Counted from the first letter of the stretch, positions 1 through 15,006 are shown. The stretch: DNA of 64,000 bases from Bigelowiella natans CCMP2755 (GCA_000320545.1 ADNK01000029.1:117501-181500); one strand, 5' to 3'. Numbers and translations: made by a program. The notes: generated by a model not told the origin, from the sequence alone.

Positions 1-820
1 GCTACGCTTAGTCCTAAAGCTTCGTGATGATGTAGTGATTATTGAAATATATATATATTTGATTGTACGATACGACGCGTGAACTTGAACGGAAGTGGTT
101 TATTGGCTGCTCTGATGCAAATACTAATATTCGGGTAGTGCATTTGCACTTAAGCTCACGATCTGCAAGAATAATGCGCGCACAGCAATATTGAAGCGCA
201 AGGTGCAAATCTCCTTTTACAAGTATTATCTTTATAATATGAGCAAGCTAGTAAGCCATATCTACCACATCTTAAATGTTCGCTCGTGCTCAGCTAGTCA
301 GCTATCAAAACCGAGATGTATTATAACGCTGACTAGCTGAACGATTATTGCTAAACAACAGCAGCTAGCAGCAATGCATCATTATCAATATATCTAGAAA
401 TGCGCACGCACATTGCTAGATTAGACTAGCTAGCTAACAAGCAGCCGATAAACTCTCCATATATAGCCTGCAAGCTATGTGAAATTCTCCTTTGGCTGCG
501 AAGCTACTACACTGGTCACTGTAGTCTAGTAGTCATAGCATGTGCGTATACGTGTCTAGATGCAGCTGCTGATGGGCGTAGTGCTCTACTGCTCACTATA
601 AGACCCCATGATGAGTGCACCCTAGACACCGTGCGGCTATGCACACCCTCGATGCTGTACATTACTCTGGATTTGTCTGCGACAAATGCATGCACATGGT
701 CATTTATCTAAGAAGCTTTGTCTGGATATTATTTGTTCAATGATTTGATAATTTCAAGATCTAGAAGATACTTTATTTTCTGTTGCGTTTTTTCCCAACA
801 TAACGACTACTTCGTTACGT
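1..820. other. gene-free spacer, tail side of the DUF3007 gene
   Basis: No coding exon could be supported. From about 230 to 700 the sequence is rich in short palindromes (CTAG, GCTAGC, TGCA, AGCT), the texture seen in the other tail-to-tail spacers of this window. The gene on the right ends at 821, reading leftwards, so this is its 3' flank. Anything to the left lies outside the window. Confidence 0.6.
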
Positions 821-2730
821 TCACGCCCTTGCCTGTGACGATTGCTCAGCGTCCATTTGTTTTTGAAATTCGGTGGCTGTTCTTTCGGCATCCTCGAGCA
901 TTCCCAGGAGTTCATCGTCTGACATTTCTTCCAATCTAAACAGATAGAATCAAAATATCAGTGACTGAGTATACTATAAGATGCTATTATTATCATATCC
1001 AAGAAGCTATTACTACTGCAACTGCCCATACTACTACGCATGGTAATGTGAGGATCGATGTGTGCAAATATGGACCGTTTCATCATGACGGCATCTTCAT
1101 AGTCTTTCAGCTGTTGCACGTACGTCATCTGCGATTCGGTTGTTTATGTGTGCACGCAAACAATGATCACGAACTTGTATTCAGTAGGGAAGGTAAAGGT
1201 TGAGACGAATAATGGAATTTGTGTCAATGAGGTAGAAAAGGTAGGAAAAGCAGGAGAAACGGAAACAAAATGTAAATAATGCACACCAGCACCGAAAGCT
1301 ACTTCGATGAAGATGCTCCCCTTTTTTTTTGTGAGAAAATAATAATAATAATCTTGTGTGTGGAAGAAGGAAATGCGTCGATCCAATCATCATACGTTCT
1401 TTGTGGCGACGCGGTACAGGTATGTGAAGGTCCAGGCCATCAATCCTCCTGCAATGATGTGTGTACGTGTGTCTTATATGGAAGGTTTTGTTCATTCCAC
1501 GGACGACGTGACGGTCGGAAAAACATAGGCAATTCTTTATGCCGAAGAAAAATTTGTAATCAGTGACACAGCATCATCATCATCATCAGCAGCAACAGCA
1601 ACAAGCATTATCATATGGTTCTCGCGAGGTGGTGATGGTGGTAGGCATGATTCTTGTAGTACCGAAGAGATAGAGGAAGCTTGCCCATGGGCCTGCCTTC
1701 TCAGCTGACATCTACGCCAATTGATGACCAGGCGAAAGGGGGATGGGGAGGGGGGGGGGATGAAGAAGCATCAGGGATCGAAAACTTCGCACGCGACTGG
1801 CCTTCGACATGAAAAAGAAGGAAAAACCAAAATCGTTCTCGGAACGGTCTTCCAAGTTAATGCTAAGGGCTCATTACTGGCCTTGGTGACTACTAAATCA
1901 GCTTTCTACATGATTTTTTATATTGTCAATGATATCGAGAAAGAAATCGCACCCCATTGGCCTGCAGCCCATAGTAGATGGCCAGAGGAAATACAACAGT
2001 AAAAATAGGCACTACGAGTGCCCCACCCTTCGTCCCTATCAAAGTGGAGGATGATGGGAAGAAGAGAAAATATTTTAGATAGTGAGTGTCTACCTGTAAT
2101 CAACAGGGATGGAAAAGAACATAGGTAAGCGGCGACGCTAACAGGAAGAAAGGTTGCGTTTTTCTTTGTTATTACCAACATCGAAGTACCACGGGAGTGG
2201 CTGCGGCTCGCCGACCTCATTTTCTTGAGCACGCACCTGAAGAGCAGCATGCCGTCCTTTTAGACCACCTGTTAAGAGATTTTCAGTTGTATACAGGTGA
2301 GTGGTGTGCAGCAACACAAAACCGCACAAAATAGGTTGACGATGGGAATACCGAAGAAACCATTAGAAAACTAAGAGAAGACGTCGAAAAGAATAATCTA
2401 TATTTGCATCGCTACAGCTATGCAATTGCAGGCTTCCTGCCATAGATCACCGTATATTTCCATGCTCTTTCGTCGCAGAAGTGCTTTGTCGTTGACGTTG
2501 CCCACGGAGTAGAAGGGCTGGTCTCTAACGATAGCCCGAGAAAGTGAGGATGAACGAGAGCTTGCAGTTTTTGGCCTGAATGATAGTGGTGATGATGACG
2601 ATGACAGCCCATTCTGCGCTCGGATAGTTTGGACACGCTGTAGGACGTTGGGCTTGTTTGCATTGTGGAAGATAAGTAGAAATCCAGCAAAGGCACCCAC
2701 TAGGACGAATAGCAGCAACGACCTGTATGA
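821..2730 (-). CDS. DUF3007 family plastid membrane protein (5' end unresolved)
   Basis: Exons on the minus strand, in coding order: about 2730-2416, 2236-2176, 2035-1953, 1711-1663, 1448-1396, 1129-1076, 935-821 (stop TGA 821-823). Phases agree at every junction from 2236 onward. The conserved part reads PWYFDVGTKGGA, a membrane helix ending LAIYYGLQANG, then EKAGPWASF, a second helix, then YRVATKNMTYVQQLKDYE and a C-terminal MKRLEEMSDDEL segment. This order of two helices and the NMTY-QQLKDYE-KRLEE signature is that of DUF3007, a family of cyanobacteria and plastid-bearing eukaryotes with unknown function. The 2416-2720 exon holds a hydrophobic stretch (LLLFVLVGAFAGFLL) followed by a Ser-rich region and may belong to a targeting presequence; no ATG was found in frame upstream, so the first exon is missing. 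The donor after 1076 is GTCCAT, which is unusual. Plastid location is inferred from the family. Confidence 0.8.
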
Positions 2731-3808
2731 TTGAAATATTGTGGCCTTTAAGTCGAAATTGGCTTTACATATGTTTGAAATCCTTCGAAGGACGGCATTA
2801 ACAGATTGAAATGAACGAAGAGAACCCGAATACCGTCGACGAGTTGCAAAGGTGAAGATGTTCCCGTGTTGTTTTTAATGCAAATCGTAATGAAAGCATT
2901 TCCCACAATAACATCTTAATTCCCCATCCAATCCGAATGTAGTTTTTTCAGATTTTATATTCATAAAGAGTAATTCAAAACTATGTGTATGTAGAAGCCA
3001 AGTCTTAAAATGCTTTATTTTACGAAGCTTGCGTAGCCTTTTTCGTTCGAATGGCTTCTTCAAACGAGGAACGTAGCCAGCCGAACTCGTAGTTTCGACG
3101 CGGCAGCAAAGAAAATGACGTTGCCACCAGCTCAGAACAGAAAGAGACTGGGACAAAATTTAAAAAAAAAAGGGTATATTCACTCTCAGAATCGATGACC
3201 TTGCCTTCCTGGGAGAAGGTTGATAGGGGAGGGGAGCACCATGGTTTAGTGGTCCATGCATCATTCTGGGTTTGTGCAGAAACCTGATAAGTCTCCTTAT
3301 ATTTTCATCCTGCGACAATCTAAATCGATGAAAAACTGCCCAAATGCGAAGGCAGCGGCGACGAGATGCCAACCCACTGATAAAAAGAGATAGATACCCG
3401 GAAACATCGATATTAATAGAGTGAACCGTCGTAACTATGAGAGTATAAGAACAACAATAAGAACAATGCCGGGATTTAGAAACAAGTTACAGCGGAAAGG
3501 ATCTGACTACGAAGAATGCCCCAGAACCGTCCTCCTACTTCTTCCTCTTCCCCCTCGAGCTGAGATTTTGCTACTTGGATTTTAGGCTAAAAAAGATACG
3601 GAACAACACCAGTCAGATCACTTCGAACCAGAACCGAAAATCCTAAATTTCGCACCGCCTACCTTCAGGGAGGTATGCATGAGAGGGAGTAGAGAGAGAG
3701 AGAGAGGGAGAGAGAGAGAGAGAGGGAGAAAGAGAGAGAGAGAGAGAGAAGCTGTAACTTCGTGCACACTGAAAGAATTTGCACACAGATAGTGGACTCG
3801 TGTTGAAA
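2731..3808. other. head-to-head spacer between DUF3007 and RAV1-like genes
   Basis: No supported exon. It should hold the promoters of both flanking genes and probably the missing first exon of the DUF3007 gene. A (GA)n tract lies at about 3686-3749, just upstream of the RAV1-like start. Minus-strand reading frames near 2875-3372 are open but show no recognisable protein. Confidence 0.5.
3686..3749. repeat. (GA)n microsatellite in the RAV1-like 5' flank
   Basis: An interrupted GA/GGGA tract about 60 nt long lies about 60 nt upstream of the proposed start codon at 3809. It is pyrimidine-rich on the opposite strand. Its place in a divergent promoter makes a regulatory role possible but unproven. 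Confidence 0.85.
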
Positions 3809-4604
3809 ATGGAGTCGGGGCCGGCCGCGGCTTCTTTGCTGCCCCACAACCCAATAACCCCTCACTCCCATATTTGGGCCGCCTGCGACCACCATACTCC
3901 TTCGAGTATCTCGGATAGATCCAAACAGCATCAGACGAGATGGGTAAGTTGTTGTTGCGAGAGGAGTTTTATTGCGATGATACAAACTGGAATCGCACAA
4001 TAAGTGCGGCCACATGTTTTGCACAACCTGATCACTTCTCTATTTCACAGGTATATGCAATGGGAGGGCAGGTCTGCGTTCTCGACCATACCCTGAAGAA
4101 GATCGGACAGCTTGACATTAAAAAAATTGGTAACAGATGGCATCACCAACTAATTCTATCTTCCCTGAAGTTGCCACAAACGACGCTCATGGTATGTACT
4201 TGTATGTGGTTGAATGACAAACGAAGCTCCAGATGAGACATCGGTTCCGCATTGCCTCTCGACCAGCGCACATGAAGGGTTTCACCTAGCTGTGGCAGCT
4301 GGGAAGCACATATATCTATTTCCATCGATTGTACCCCTCAAGAATGTACGTCACCAAAATTAAATTCTGTTCTCTCCCCCCCCCCCCCCTCTCTCTCTCT
4401 GTCTCTCTCACATTCATTCATTCATTCTTTCATTCATTCATTCTTTTATTGATTACTGCTGCGCAAAGGCATACACGCATGCGACGGTAGTGGATTGCAG
4501 GGAGGCCTTGTCAAGCATCGCAATAACAAAGGTACGTAGGCGGTAGTAAGTACCTGTGGTAGCATTTCATGAAACTCTCTCCCTCACTCTCTCCCTGTGC
4601 GTGT

Positions 4605-4644
<40 letters not shown>

Positions 4645-7351
4645 CTCCTTTCTGTGCATAAATGCTGTCTAAATACGTCCGTGTGTGTGTGGGGGGGCAG
4701 GGTTACTTGATCGGGGCCAGTCGGGAGCGCTTGATTGCATGGAAGTTGATGATTGACATACAGAGCGGAAAACACAAGGTCGTTGCTCGAAACATCATAA
4801 TAATAATGAAGAAAGAACGAGTCCTCTCTGGCGAATGCAGAGAATCTTACCAATATTATCCGCATCGATTGCTCGATTCTCCCCATCCCGACGCACACAT
4901 CGAGGCTTTTTAAACGACTGGGGGGGGGTTGTTTGGTTGGATGTGAGCATCCCGGAAGAGTATTGTCCTAAGTTATCTTACAACCCTCCTCCTCCTCCTG
5001 TTTACAGGTAGAATTTGCATGGAGCGTGGGGCTTAGTATCCCCGTGGAGACCATACGCGCCTCCCCTGATGGGCGCCATCTGGCAATCGTGCACTACATA
5101 TCGCCGGACGCCTACATCGGGCACAAGATTCCGGAAGTCCCAGCTGTAAGTGTGTGGGATCTTTGGGATGGTAGAGGCAGCAGCAGCAGAAGAAGAAGGG
5201 ACACACCGCCCCCTCACCACATCTTGCTGCACCCAGCGCCTGTGCTTAGCATACAATGGTAATGATATTATTGAGAGGAATGTTCACAATCGTGGTTGTT
5301 AGACGTGAAGACGATGTGAGATGACGATCGAATGCAAAAAATGCGCGTCTTTCGTTAGTTGCGGTTTACTTTCCTTCACTACCTCACCCAATGCTTCCAG
5401 GCGCCCTGCATTGAAGCTGCCCCACAAGCAATGGAATGGCAGCGAACGCAGTGATGCTGACGAAAACGCCATTCTCACTACGTGCTTGGATGGTGATGTG
5501 CGCCTGTGGAGAACGATCGTTCCTAAGCAGTACGCGAAGGCAGTGGCAAATGATGCGGGGTATATATTTTTGTTTATACCCAGCACAAAATGTTTCCTCA
5601 CTTCTCAAATTAACTCACCTCCCCCTCTCTATTCCCTGTCTCTACCTTGCTATCTGTGTGTGTTCATGTTTCTGTGTGTGTGTGCCCCCCCTCCTCTCCT
5701 GTACGTATCTGCTATGTGTCATCTTGATAAACAGGTTGAGGGGCATCATTCCTCAATGGTTTCCTGCCGTTGAAATCGAAGCTAACAGCCGTGACTCAAA
5801 GGGTGGCGGACGGTTAGTTGCTGCTGCAGTGATACGCTAACAATAGATGCTCGATGCAATAATTTATCAAGGGCGAGTTCCAAAATTTCAAATTCTTTTA
5901 CTGATTCATCAGGTACATCGGTGCGGCACTTTTTTCGGTATTATGCGTGGAATCCCCTCTCTCTTTCTGTCGTTCGACGAAGAGCACCTGTGTTGTAATG
6001 GTGCTGCTGGGACATGGAGAGCGGCTTGTCTAATTTTTTTTCATCCTCCGATATCCCCCCCTCCCCATCTTCTTACACTTCTCACCTCCTCCCCCTCCTC
6101 CTCCTCCTCCTCCTCCTAATGCCCTCTACTCCTCTCTTTATTCCCTCTTTCTTCTATCACGGTCATTTGTTTATCCTCAGGGAGCTGAGACTGTGAATAG
6201 CGACGACCGTATCCTTTGGATGATCACTGTTCAGTCTGGGGGTGTTCTCTGGTTGTGGCGAGCCAACAGCGAGCTCACGTGGCCTCGCAGGCAGCTCCGA
6301 TTCATCCGCATGTAATACTGCAACAACAAAACGCTGATTGGTTAAACTTCACGTGCTGTTGTGTATTTGTTGGCCTCTCTCGAAAACTCGTTTTCCTTTC
6401 ATTACCATTGCCACTGCATCGCTATTTTTTGTATATCTTCGTCTCGAGCATCCCGATGTTTCAGGTATCAAATGAAGCCAAGCGCGCCGGATTATATGAT
6501 GCCGGCCACTGCGTTTTTGGTGGCAAAAGCAACGGCGATTTTCCCACCAGAACCGTATCTTCCAGATGTACGCTCTACTGCAACAAATTTATGATCACCT
6601 TCAAAATGCAACATTCGTTTCTCCCGCTCTCTGCCCCCCCCCCCCCCCCCCCCCTCTCTCTCTTAACAACCCCATTACTTATCACATGAACATTGTCAGG
6701 ATACAAGATAATCAATCTCCACTGATTACGATGATGATGTTGTTGTTAATGAATATGATGATGTTGTTGTTAATGAATATGATGATGATGATGCACGATT
6801 GGAGCGCGATGACAGTGTTGGTGATATGAGACGAAGTCACCGTGTTCTTATCGCACTCATTCACATTCGTTGCTTTTCTTCCATCAGGTTCCTCGTCCCA
6901 ACCCCACCCCTGATACTGCTCACCGAGCGCCATCCGTTGTTCATCTGTATGCTGTGACGCGAGGCTGCGCTCTTCGGTTCTGGCAAGCGACAACCCCAGT
7001 AGCTCGAGGCGATGACGCTTCTTCGCCGCTCTTGAACCATGGCCTGTGGACCCCTGTCGCTACACATCGTCTCGCAGCAGAAGCCAGCCATGATATCTAC
7101 ATGCGCTTGCACAGCAGTAGCAAACGCCGCAAAATTGTCGCGCCTTTGCTATCGTCGTCGCCTCCTTCAACATGTACGTGCTCGGTGCACCCCCATCCGA
7201 TAGAGAGCGTGGGGTTGGTCGCAGTTGTACGCAAGGGCGTCGTTTCGATATGGGCTATTGGATCTGATGTGGAGGTGGTTCCCAGGCTAGTTGACACTAA
7301 GGAGCTGGTACGTTTCTCTCCACACCACCCTTTCCCCCCTCCCTCCTTCGG

Positions 7352-7390
<39 letters not shown>

Positions 7391-8386
7391 CACAGACATA
7401 GCTCCACACAAAGAAAACACCACCTTCATGTGTGCACATGCCTATTGAGCTTCTGCTGTTTGATAATGATTCCAATGCGTCGCCCGTGTGAAATACAAAT
7501 TAGCATCTCATACGACCACTTCTTTAGGTGTACATCGCATCCCTCTCAGCGCACTCCGCAGGCTATGTCGCTGCAGCTTGGCATGTTGCAGAAGAGCGAG
7601 ACAGCAGCCTTAACGGCAGGAACAGTAGCGGTCACAGCAGCCGGAGAGAGGGCAAAGAAGAACAAAGGAAAAGGAGCAACCGTAAAGCTGGGACGAGTCT
7701 TCTTGGCTCAAATTCACTGCCAGGTACTTGGTTGCATGCCTGGTTCCCCCCCCTCCCCCCTCAACCCCCCTTTGTGCGCACTCTGATTCACATTAACATG
7801 CCAATGCTGTGATCATGAACGTTGCAGGCGTTGGCTCTCTGGTGTGCTGCACTGAGCGCCATCTTCATGTCTACAAGTGTGTGGAGGGGGAATGGCTGAG
7901 AACCCGCACCGCCTGCTTCCAGACTCTTGCCGCACACTCCTCCCCTCCGATTCTCTTCGTTCCCGGCACAGCTGAAGAACAGAGAGGGGGGGCTCAAGGA
8001 ACGGAGACGGCGAGGGACAATCGTGGCGGCGAAGGCACAAGCAGCAGCAGCAGCAGCAATACCCGGTGGTTGTTTCGCGTGTGTGAAGTGTGCACTGTTT
8101 CCTTCGGAGAAGAAGAAGGGAAAGCTGGAGGTGCTATTATGTGCGTACGCGGCGACAGAGAGGTGCGCATCTTCATGTGGCTTCCATCTCAGTACCAGGT
8201 AGTAGTAGTAGTAGTAGTAGTAGTAAGTAAGTGGAGGAGGAGGAGGAGGAGGAGGAGGAGGAGGAAGGGGTATTAGGAGTAGTAGAACTGTGACAACAGA
8301 CATATTATTCACGAATCATCCTTTGTTTCTCTGACCCTACATTATAATACTCAACCTTTCGGATGCGTGCGTCGTCTTTTTACTGT

Positions 8387-8420
<34 letters not shown>

Positions 8421-9652
8421 GCGTCGTGCTCAGGGAGCTACCGTGACAAAGTCGCGGTCCTCGCCTTTCTTCAAACAGCTGGGTAGGAGTGGTAGTAGAA
8501 GTGGGGTTTAACACCATTTACCATTTATGTATGGGTTTATCATCCCCTCCTCCAACAAAAACTGCAAGTAAATTAGGGCGACCATACCCCCTTATTTCTT
8601 TTCTTCCTCTCACATTTTTTGGCTCCGACTGCATTTTCCGGCCTGTTATCTCTCTCTTCTTCTTCTTCTCTTTCGACTGATGTGATCTCCGCCATCCATC
8701 GTTCGTCGTCGTCTAACACCGGTGAAACCACGACGCCCTTCTTCTTTTGTAGGCGGCCGCGGCACGCGTACGGCTAGCAAGGGTGCAGCAGCAGCATCAT
8801 CGTCGTCGTCCACGCGTAGCTCGATAACATCTCCTCCTTCCGGGCGCCCCACCACTGCCACCAGCACTCACAAAGCTAGGTACCGATCCATGGCGAGAGG
8901 TGGCAAGAGCGACTTTCTGGAAGCCATCGCTACCATATGCTCCGTCGTCGTTCGAGGCGACGGCCATGGCAGGAAGGAGGCCCCACCGAGATTCACAGCC
9001 ATGGTATGACTATTGATTTTGTTCGCATGATACTTTGGTGATGATGACCTCCACGATGACCACTGGATATGGGGGAGGAGTTGTTACTAGTGGTGGTAGT
9101 AACAGTAGTAGTAGTAGTTGTTGTTGTTGTTGTGTTGTGGTGCTGGTAGCAGTTGAAAGAGTGCGCGTAGTTTCTGCAACACGCCGTTCTAAAAAAATGA
9201 AGGCGACGCGAAATGAGTGTGGTTTTGTTGTATGTGTTGTTTTGCCGTACTTCTCCTCTTGCCGCTGCCAAAATCAACAACAAACCACAGTCCTTGACCA
9301 CGGAGTCTGGACATGCCGCATCCCTTCTGTTGGGGTGCAGCGATGGGAGCCTCCACCACTACTCAATCACCCGGAAAACCAATGACACTACTACAACAAC
9401 AACAACAACTACTACTACTACTGTGCCGACGATGGCCTTTGGCGTGTTGCATAGCTGGAAGACTTTGGCGCATCCGAGCGGCAGCCCAGTGCTGAGCATA
9501 GAACGGATACCGGGAATGTTTGCTTGCACTTCCACGAAGGACGATGTGGCTATATGGCAGGTATGGCGATGATTGATTCATTATGAGGGAAGGAGGGAGG
9601 AGTAGGAGGGGGGGGAGGGGGAGGAGAGGGCAGAGGAAGAGAGTTAACTGGG

Positions 9653-9686
<34 letters not shown>

Positions 9687-11411
9687 AACAATAGAGACTC
9701 TACATCCTCTTAGCTTCTTCCTCCTCCTCTTACTCCTCCTTGCTCTCAGGTGCTGCATCAGCAGGAGGGTAAAGGAAAACAGCAGCCCCGTCTGCTCGAC
9801 AGACATGCTATAGCTGCATCTGGCGATTCACACCGCCGCCGCCGCCGCCATGTAGCTGCTTACTCATCGTCATTATCGTCATCTGCATCATCATCATCAT
9901 CATCATCATCATCGTCGTCGTCGTCGTCACCTACTTCGTATTCGCCTATTACGGCGTTGTTTCATCTTGGAAACGGGCGGCCACTGTGTATGATCCTACT
10001 TCCGCCAAACCTGGCATATATCCGGTATTTCGATCCGTATGAGGACGCGTGGCGCAACCTGGGTGGTGGCGACGAGGACGACGATGAGAAGGGCCATCAT
10101 AGCTACCTCGGTGCGCACAGAACAACGTTACATCATCATCATCCTTATCACAATCGTCATTATTGAAATAATGATAAAAATAATATCCTCATTATCATCA
10201 TTATTATCATCATCATTATTATAAACAATCAATCCTGTCCTCGCCCATATTAATTTCCATTCGCCCTCCCCATCGCCAATTGTCTCTGTATATGCAATAC
10301 ACCAAAACGATACAATCGTCATCATCAGCGAGGATCGCCGGGTTCTCCTCTTCCCACTCCCCCCCGCAAGCAGCGTGCGCGTACGCTGGGGGCTTGATCA
10401 CGGCAGGGGCGACGCAGCGCTTCCACTGCCTCTCCTCCCTCTTGAGCAAAGTGCCAATCGTGGAACCGTTCTCACCTATGGTTCTTTCGTTGGACCTGCT
10501 GTGCGGCCGCATCCCTCGCGTCCAAAGGACGCTGAGCGCGTTGCTAGCGTTGTTGGATGGTGATGACGATGATAATGGGGCCGGAGGGGTGGGCAGTAGC
10601 AGCGACGCTAAGAGCAGGGGGAGGAGGGGGAGGAGGGCTGGAACAAGCCTTCTTGACCCGTACGTCCTCATGCCCTCGGAGAAAGATGTAACAACAACTA
10701 CGAACCAATCATCGAAGAGAGAAGAAGGGAGGAGGAGGAGGAGATGATGGTGCTTGGGTGCATGTATAGTCGTCGTAGACCACCAAAAAAAGGGCGACGA
10801 CTACCTCGATGTAGCAGCGATGCTAGTAGCCGAGCAAAGCGATGGAATTCATGCATGATTTCCCCCGTTGTACTGTTTCAGGTGAGACCTCTCGAGGCGG
10901 CGCCTTCTGCAGCAGTAGCAGCAGCAGCAGACACAAAAACATCGTCCTCCCCCTCGACCACTTCGGCGAGCAACAGCGGCGGATTCTCTGCAGGGGGGGG
11001 CGGGGGAATCTTCGGAAGGTTTCGTAGACGCCCAGTCATGCCCCCTGCCGCCGCTGCCGCTCCTTCTTCGTCGTCTTCCTTTGGTGGAGGAGGGGGGGGG
11101 ATGATGGCGAGTGGAACTACAAGCGGAGGATTAGGCGGTGGTTTCGGTTTCGCGGCACGTATGGCCAAAATGAGGGCCATGCGGGCAGCACAAGCTGCTG
11201 GGAACAGCAGCAACAACAGTGCAGCAGCAGGAGTGAGGATGGGAGGAGGAGGATCATCAATGCGCGGCGGAGGTGCTCGATTTATCGTCATCACCACCAC
11301 TACCACTTCCCATCATTATCAGTCGTAGCGTTGTTGTTGCTGTTGTTGTACTAGTTGTGTTTGCATTTAGTAGTGGTAGTAGTAGTAGTAGTAGTAATAG
11401 GAGTAGTAGAG

Positions 11412-11455
<44 letters not shown>

Positions 11456-11460
11456 CGCGT

Positions 11461-11520
<60 letters not shown>

Positions 11521-14500
11521 CAGCGGCACCGAAGAAGATGTGCGAGGTAGACAAGAAACTCTTTTCCCCGGAGGAGGCTGCACGCCTAGTCCGGATATTG
11601 GAGGCTCGCATTTCGTCCCAGGGGGGAAATAGCAGTACCACCACCACCAGTACCAGCAGCAACAGCAGAAGCCAGCTCTCCGAGCTCTTACACACGGCGA
11701 AAACGGTTGGAAGCGTCATCGAGGCCGGTGGGTCTTTGGATCATTTCGGAACTCGGTTCATGGCTGCGCTGAGGATGCTCGTAGAACGCCTGGGAGGTGG
11801 CCACTCTCACTCATCATGCGACCACGACGATGACGATGATGATGATATCAAAATGAAGTTATAGACATGAAAGTATTGCTACTGCACACGTGTTGGAGGA
11901 TGCCCGGTTATAGTGTTTCGCAATCGGTGTCAACGTTGCCATTGTTCTCTTCATGATTGTTGGTGTAACTCGCTTTCTCTGTCCCCCCCCCCCCCCCCCC
12001 TCTCTGTCTCTCTCTCTTTGTCTCTCTCTCTCCCTCTCTTCTTCATTGGATTGGTTGCGACCTTTCGTTCTGATTTCTAGGGGAAGAGACGTTGTTGAAG
12101 AATCTCGAGGCTTTAAAGCGCAACATGAAAAAGGAGAAAGAAGAGCAGGAAAAGGCAGAATCGAAGGGGAGCAGCGGAGTGGTTTTACGGCGTGCTTTGA
12201 ACAAGGTGCCCCCCTCTTGCATCATCCCACCAAGTAGTAAGCAAGTAAAAGAAATATGTTGGATGTGACGATTGTGGCAAAATGATTGTGATAGGCTGGC
12301 TCCTCATCATCACCATCAACGGGATCATCATCGTCATCTCCCTCATCTGTACCGTCATTACCAGAGATTATGCTTCGGGGCGAGCATTTCTGCCTCGCTA
12401 TCCATTCTACCGACCAGAAAACCCTCGTGAATAAGATACGCAGTGTGAAAGAATTTACCTGGGACTTGCTGGAGGCGACAGGTGGCTCGAGGACAATGAT
12501 GACGATGATGATGATGATGATATTTGTGTTATTATGATTGGCGGTGATTTTTCGCGATGACGCGACCGTGGAGACGTCATTTTGACCTTCTTCGTGTCTT
12601 CTTGCCTTTCCTGTGTGAAGATGATTAGATGCAGCTCCCACCACCTGATAACTAGCTGTTGTCATTCGTTAGGTGTAGTATTCTGGCTGCGAGAGAGCGA
12701 TGAGCTCAAAACGTTGGTGGAAATGGCGGGGAAGAATGCCTTTGTGCGCGGCGGGCGCGATCCGATGAAAGCGTTCATGTGGTCCGTAAGTCACTGACTT
12801 CTGATGATGTTATTTGGAGATCAGTATGCTGATGCTTTTCCAACATCATGGTCTCAGTGGTGGTGGTGGCGGCGAAGAAGAAGAAGAGGAAGTAGTAGGG
12901 AATGCGAGAGGTTTCTCATGGTGTTGGTGCTCACGCTTTGCTTTGATTATTTCTCCCTCCCTCTGCAGGTACCTCATAATTGGTAAGCTACGTGTGCTGA
13001 AGTTGCTGTTTGAGACGGATCAGCGGCCACAATCGCAGCGTTTGCTCGGGTTGTTGTCACTGGACTTCGATGACCCAAAAGGGAAGGGCGTGAAGACGGC
13101 AAAGGCACTTGCGTGCAACTTCCTTTCCAGTCACAAGTAAGTAAAGTAGTAGCAGCGGTGTGGGTGTGATGATCGTAGCGGTAATTCGTAAGTAGCTACC
13201 GGGGAGGAGAGGAGGAGGATGCTCATAAGATATTCTATACTAATAAGATGACGATTCGTCGAGAACACACACACACACACACATACACACATGTCTACTA
13301 CTACTACTACTACTACTACTACCAAGGTACTCCAACGCGGTCGCATTCTTCTGTTTGGCGAAGGACTACGAGTCAGCCGCTCAAATCGCACAAAATGAGC
13401 TGGATGATGTCTCGCTGCTCATGCTCATTGCTAGGGTAATATATGACAATGCTACCTAGCAGTTGTGTGTATCTTTCTGGAGACAAGATGCTCTGTGATC
13501 TATCTCTACATACACTGCGCGTATGCTGTTGGTGGCCGCCTAGAGTACAATGGGGGGAAATAAATCAAGGATTTTGGAATGGGGGCAGGGGTTGCTTTTC
13601 GAGGAACTCAGCTGCTGTAGTAGTCAAAAACAAGAAAAGCGCTGCTTTCAAATAGTTAATAAATAATCCGTATATAAATGTTCATTCAGGTGTCGGTGGG
13701 AGAGTCGAAGGGGCGTGAATTGATGAGGAAACTAGTGCTGCCGAAGGTTGCATCAGACCCCTGGCTCACACACGTCACTCGCTGGCATATTGGCGACTAC
13801 GAGGAAAGTCTCCTTGGCTTTGCGAACATCCCAGACAGCTTAGCCCCGAAGTCCGCCGCTTCTCTCGGGGCGTTTCTGAGACTGGTCAACGATTCGTCCA
13901 TAATGGTGAAGAAGAAGACCACGAATGGTGAGCAGCAGATGCGTGCGCTCAAAGCAAGCGAGGAGGTGATCAAGGTACCGTTTGTTGTGTTGTTTTTGGT
14001 TTCCTTTTTCTTTTCGTTTTCGCTTGGATGTTTGCCTCCTCCTCGTTATGTCTCTCACACCGCTACCACCACCACCACCACCCTACTCTTAACGCCCAAC
14101 GTCAATACACCATCAGTCCGTCACTCGAGCATCCGCATCCTCGTTGCTGCTGTGCGGTTGCTCCGCCGGCGCCCTCGCCGAAGTGCTGACGTTGACCGCA
14201 AAGAAGGGGTTGAAGCGAGATAGTAGTGAGAAAAAAGTCGTCGGGCAGTTTGGGGACGTCGGACGAGGAGGGGGGGCTGGAGCATCGTCAACAACGTCGT
14301 CATCGTCTTCCTCCCCCTCCTACGAGGTTGGAAGCGCAGATATGCCCATGATGCTCGCAGGGCTGCAGCAGGCCTTGAGCTACGTGGTTCAAACAATGGC
14401 GAACAACACGAAGAGGTGGGTTTCTTTTATCCACATATGTGTTTGACACCACGTGTATGATGATCCAGTATCCTTGCTGCTCTTTCGTGTGGCCAGCATA

Positions 14501-14843
14501 TTTTTCATGATTCTCTCCCTCCCTCCCCCCCTCCTTGTATCCTTCCCATAAATAATTACAATGATTCATAATTTACATATATAATCATGCACTTGGCAAC
14601 GGGCAGATACTCTTTGGTCAGCAGGACAACAGAGAAGGAGGCGGTCGCCGTGTCTTCCTCTTCTTCTTCTTCGTCATCATCATCATCATCAACAACAACA
14701 ACAAAATCCCCCATTCCACAACTTTCTTCCGGAGTTCCGCGGAAGCTTTTATCCCAGATCAAATCCAATTTTAAGGACTCCCCAGTGAGTGTGCTCTCTC
14801 TCTATCTCTATCTCTCTCTCTCTATTCCTCACCTCTCTCCTCA

Positions 14844-14899
<56 letters not shown>

Positions 14900-14941
14900 A
14901 CACGGATCATCAGAGAGAGAGAGAGAGAGAGAGAGACAGTC

Positions 14942-15006
<65 letters not shown>

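Noticed and set aside
8199-8276. Open frames translating repeats into runs such as Arg, Gly, Ile-Tyr or His-Thr
   Set aside because: These arise from microsatellites read in any frame (for example at 11418-11518, 14846-14998 and 57448-57538). They sit in introns between phase-compatible exons and have no protein-like composition.
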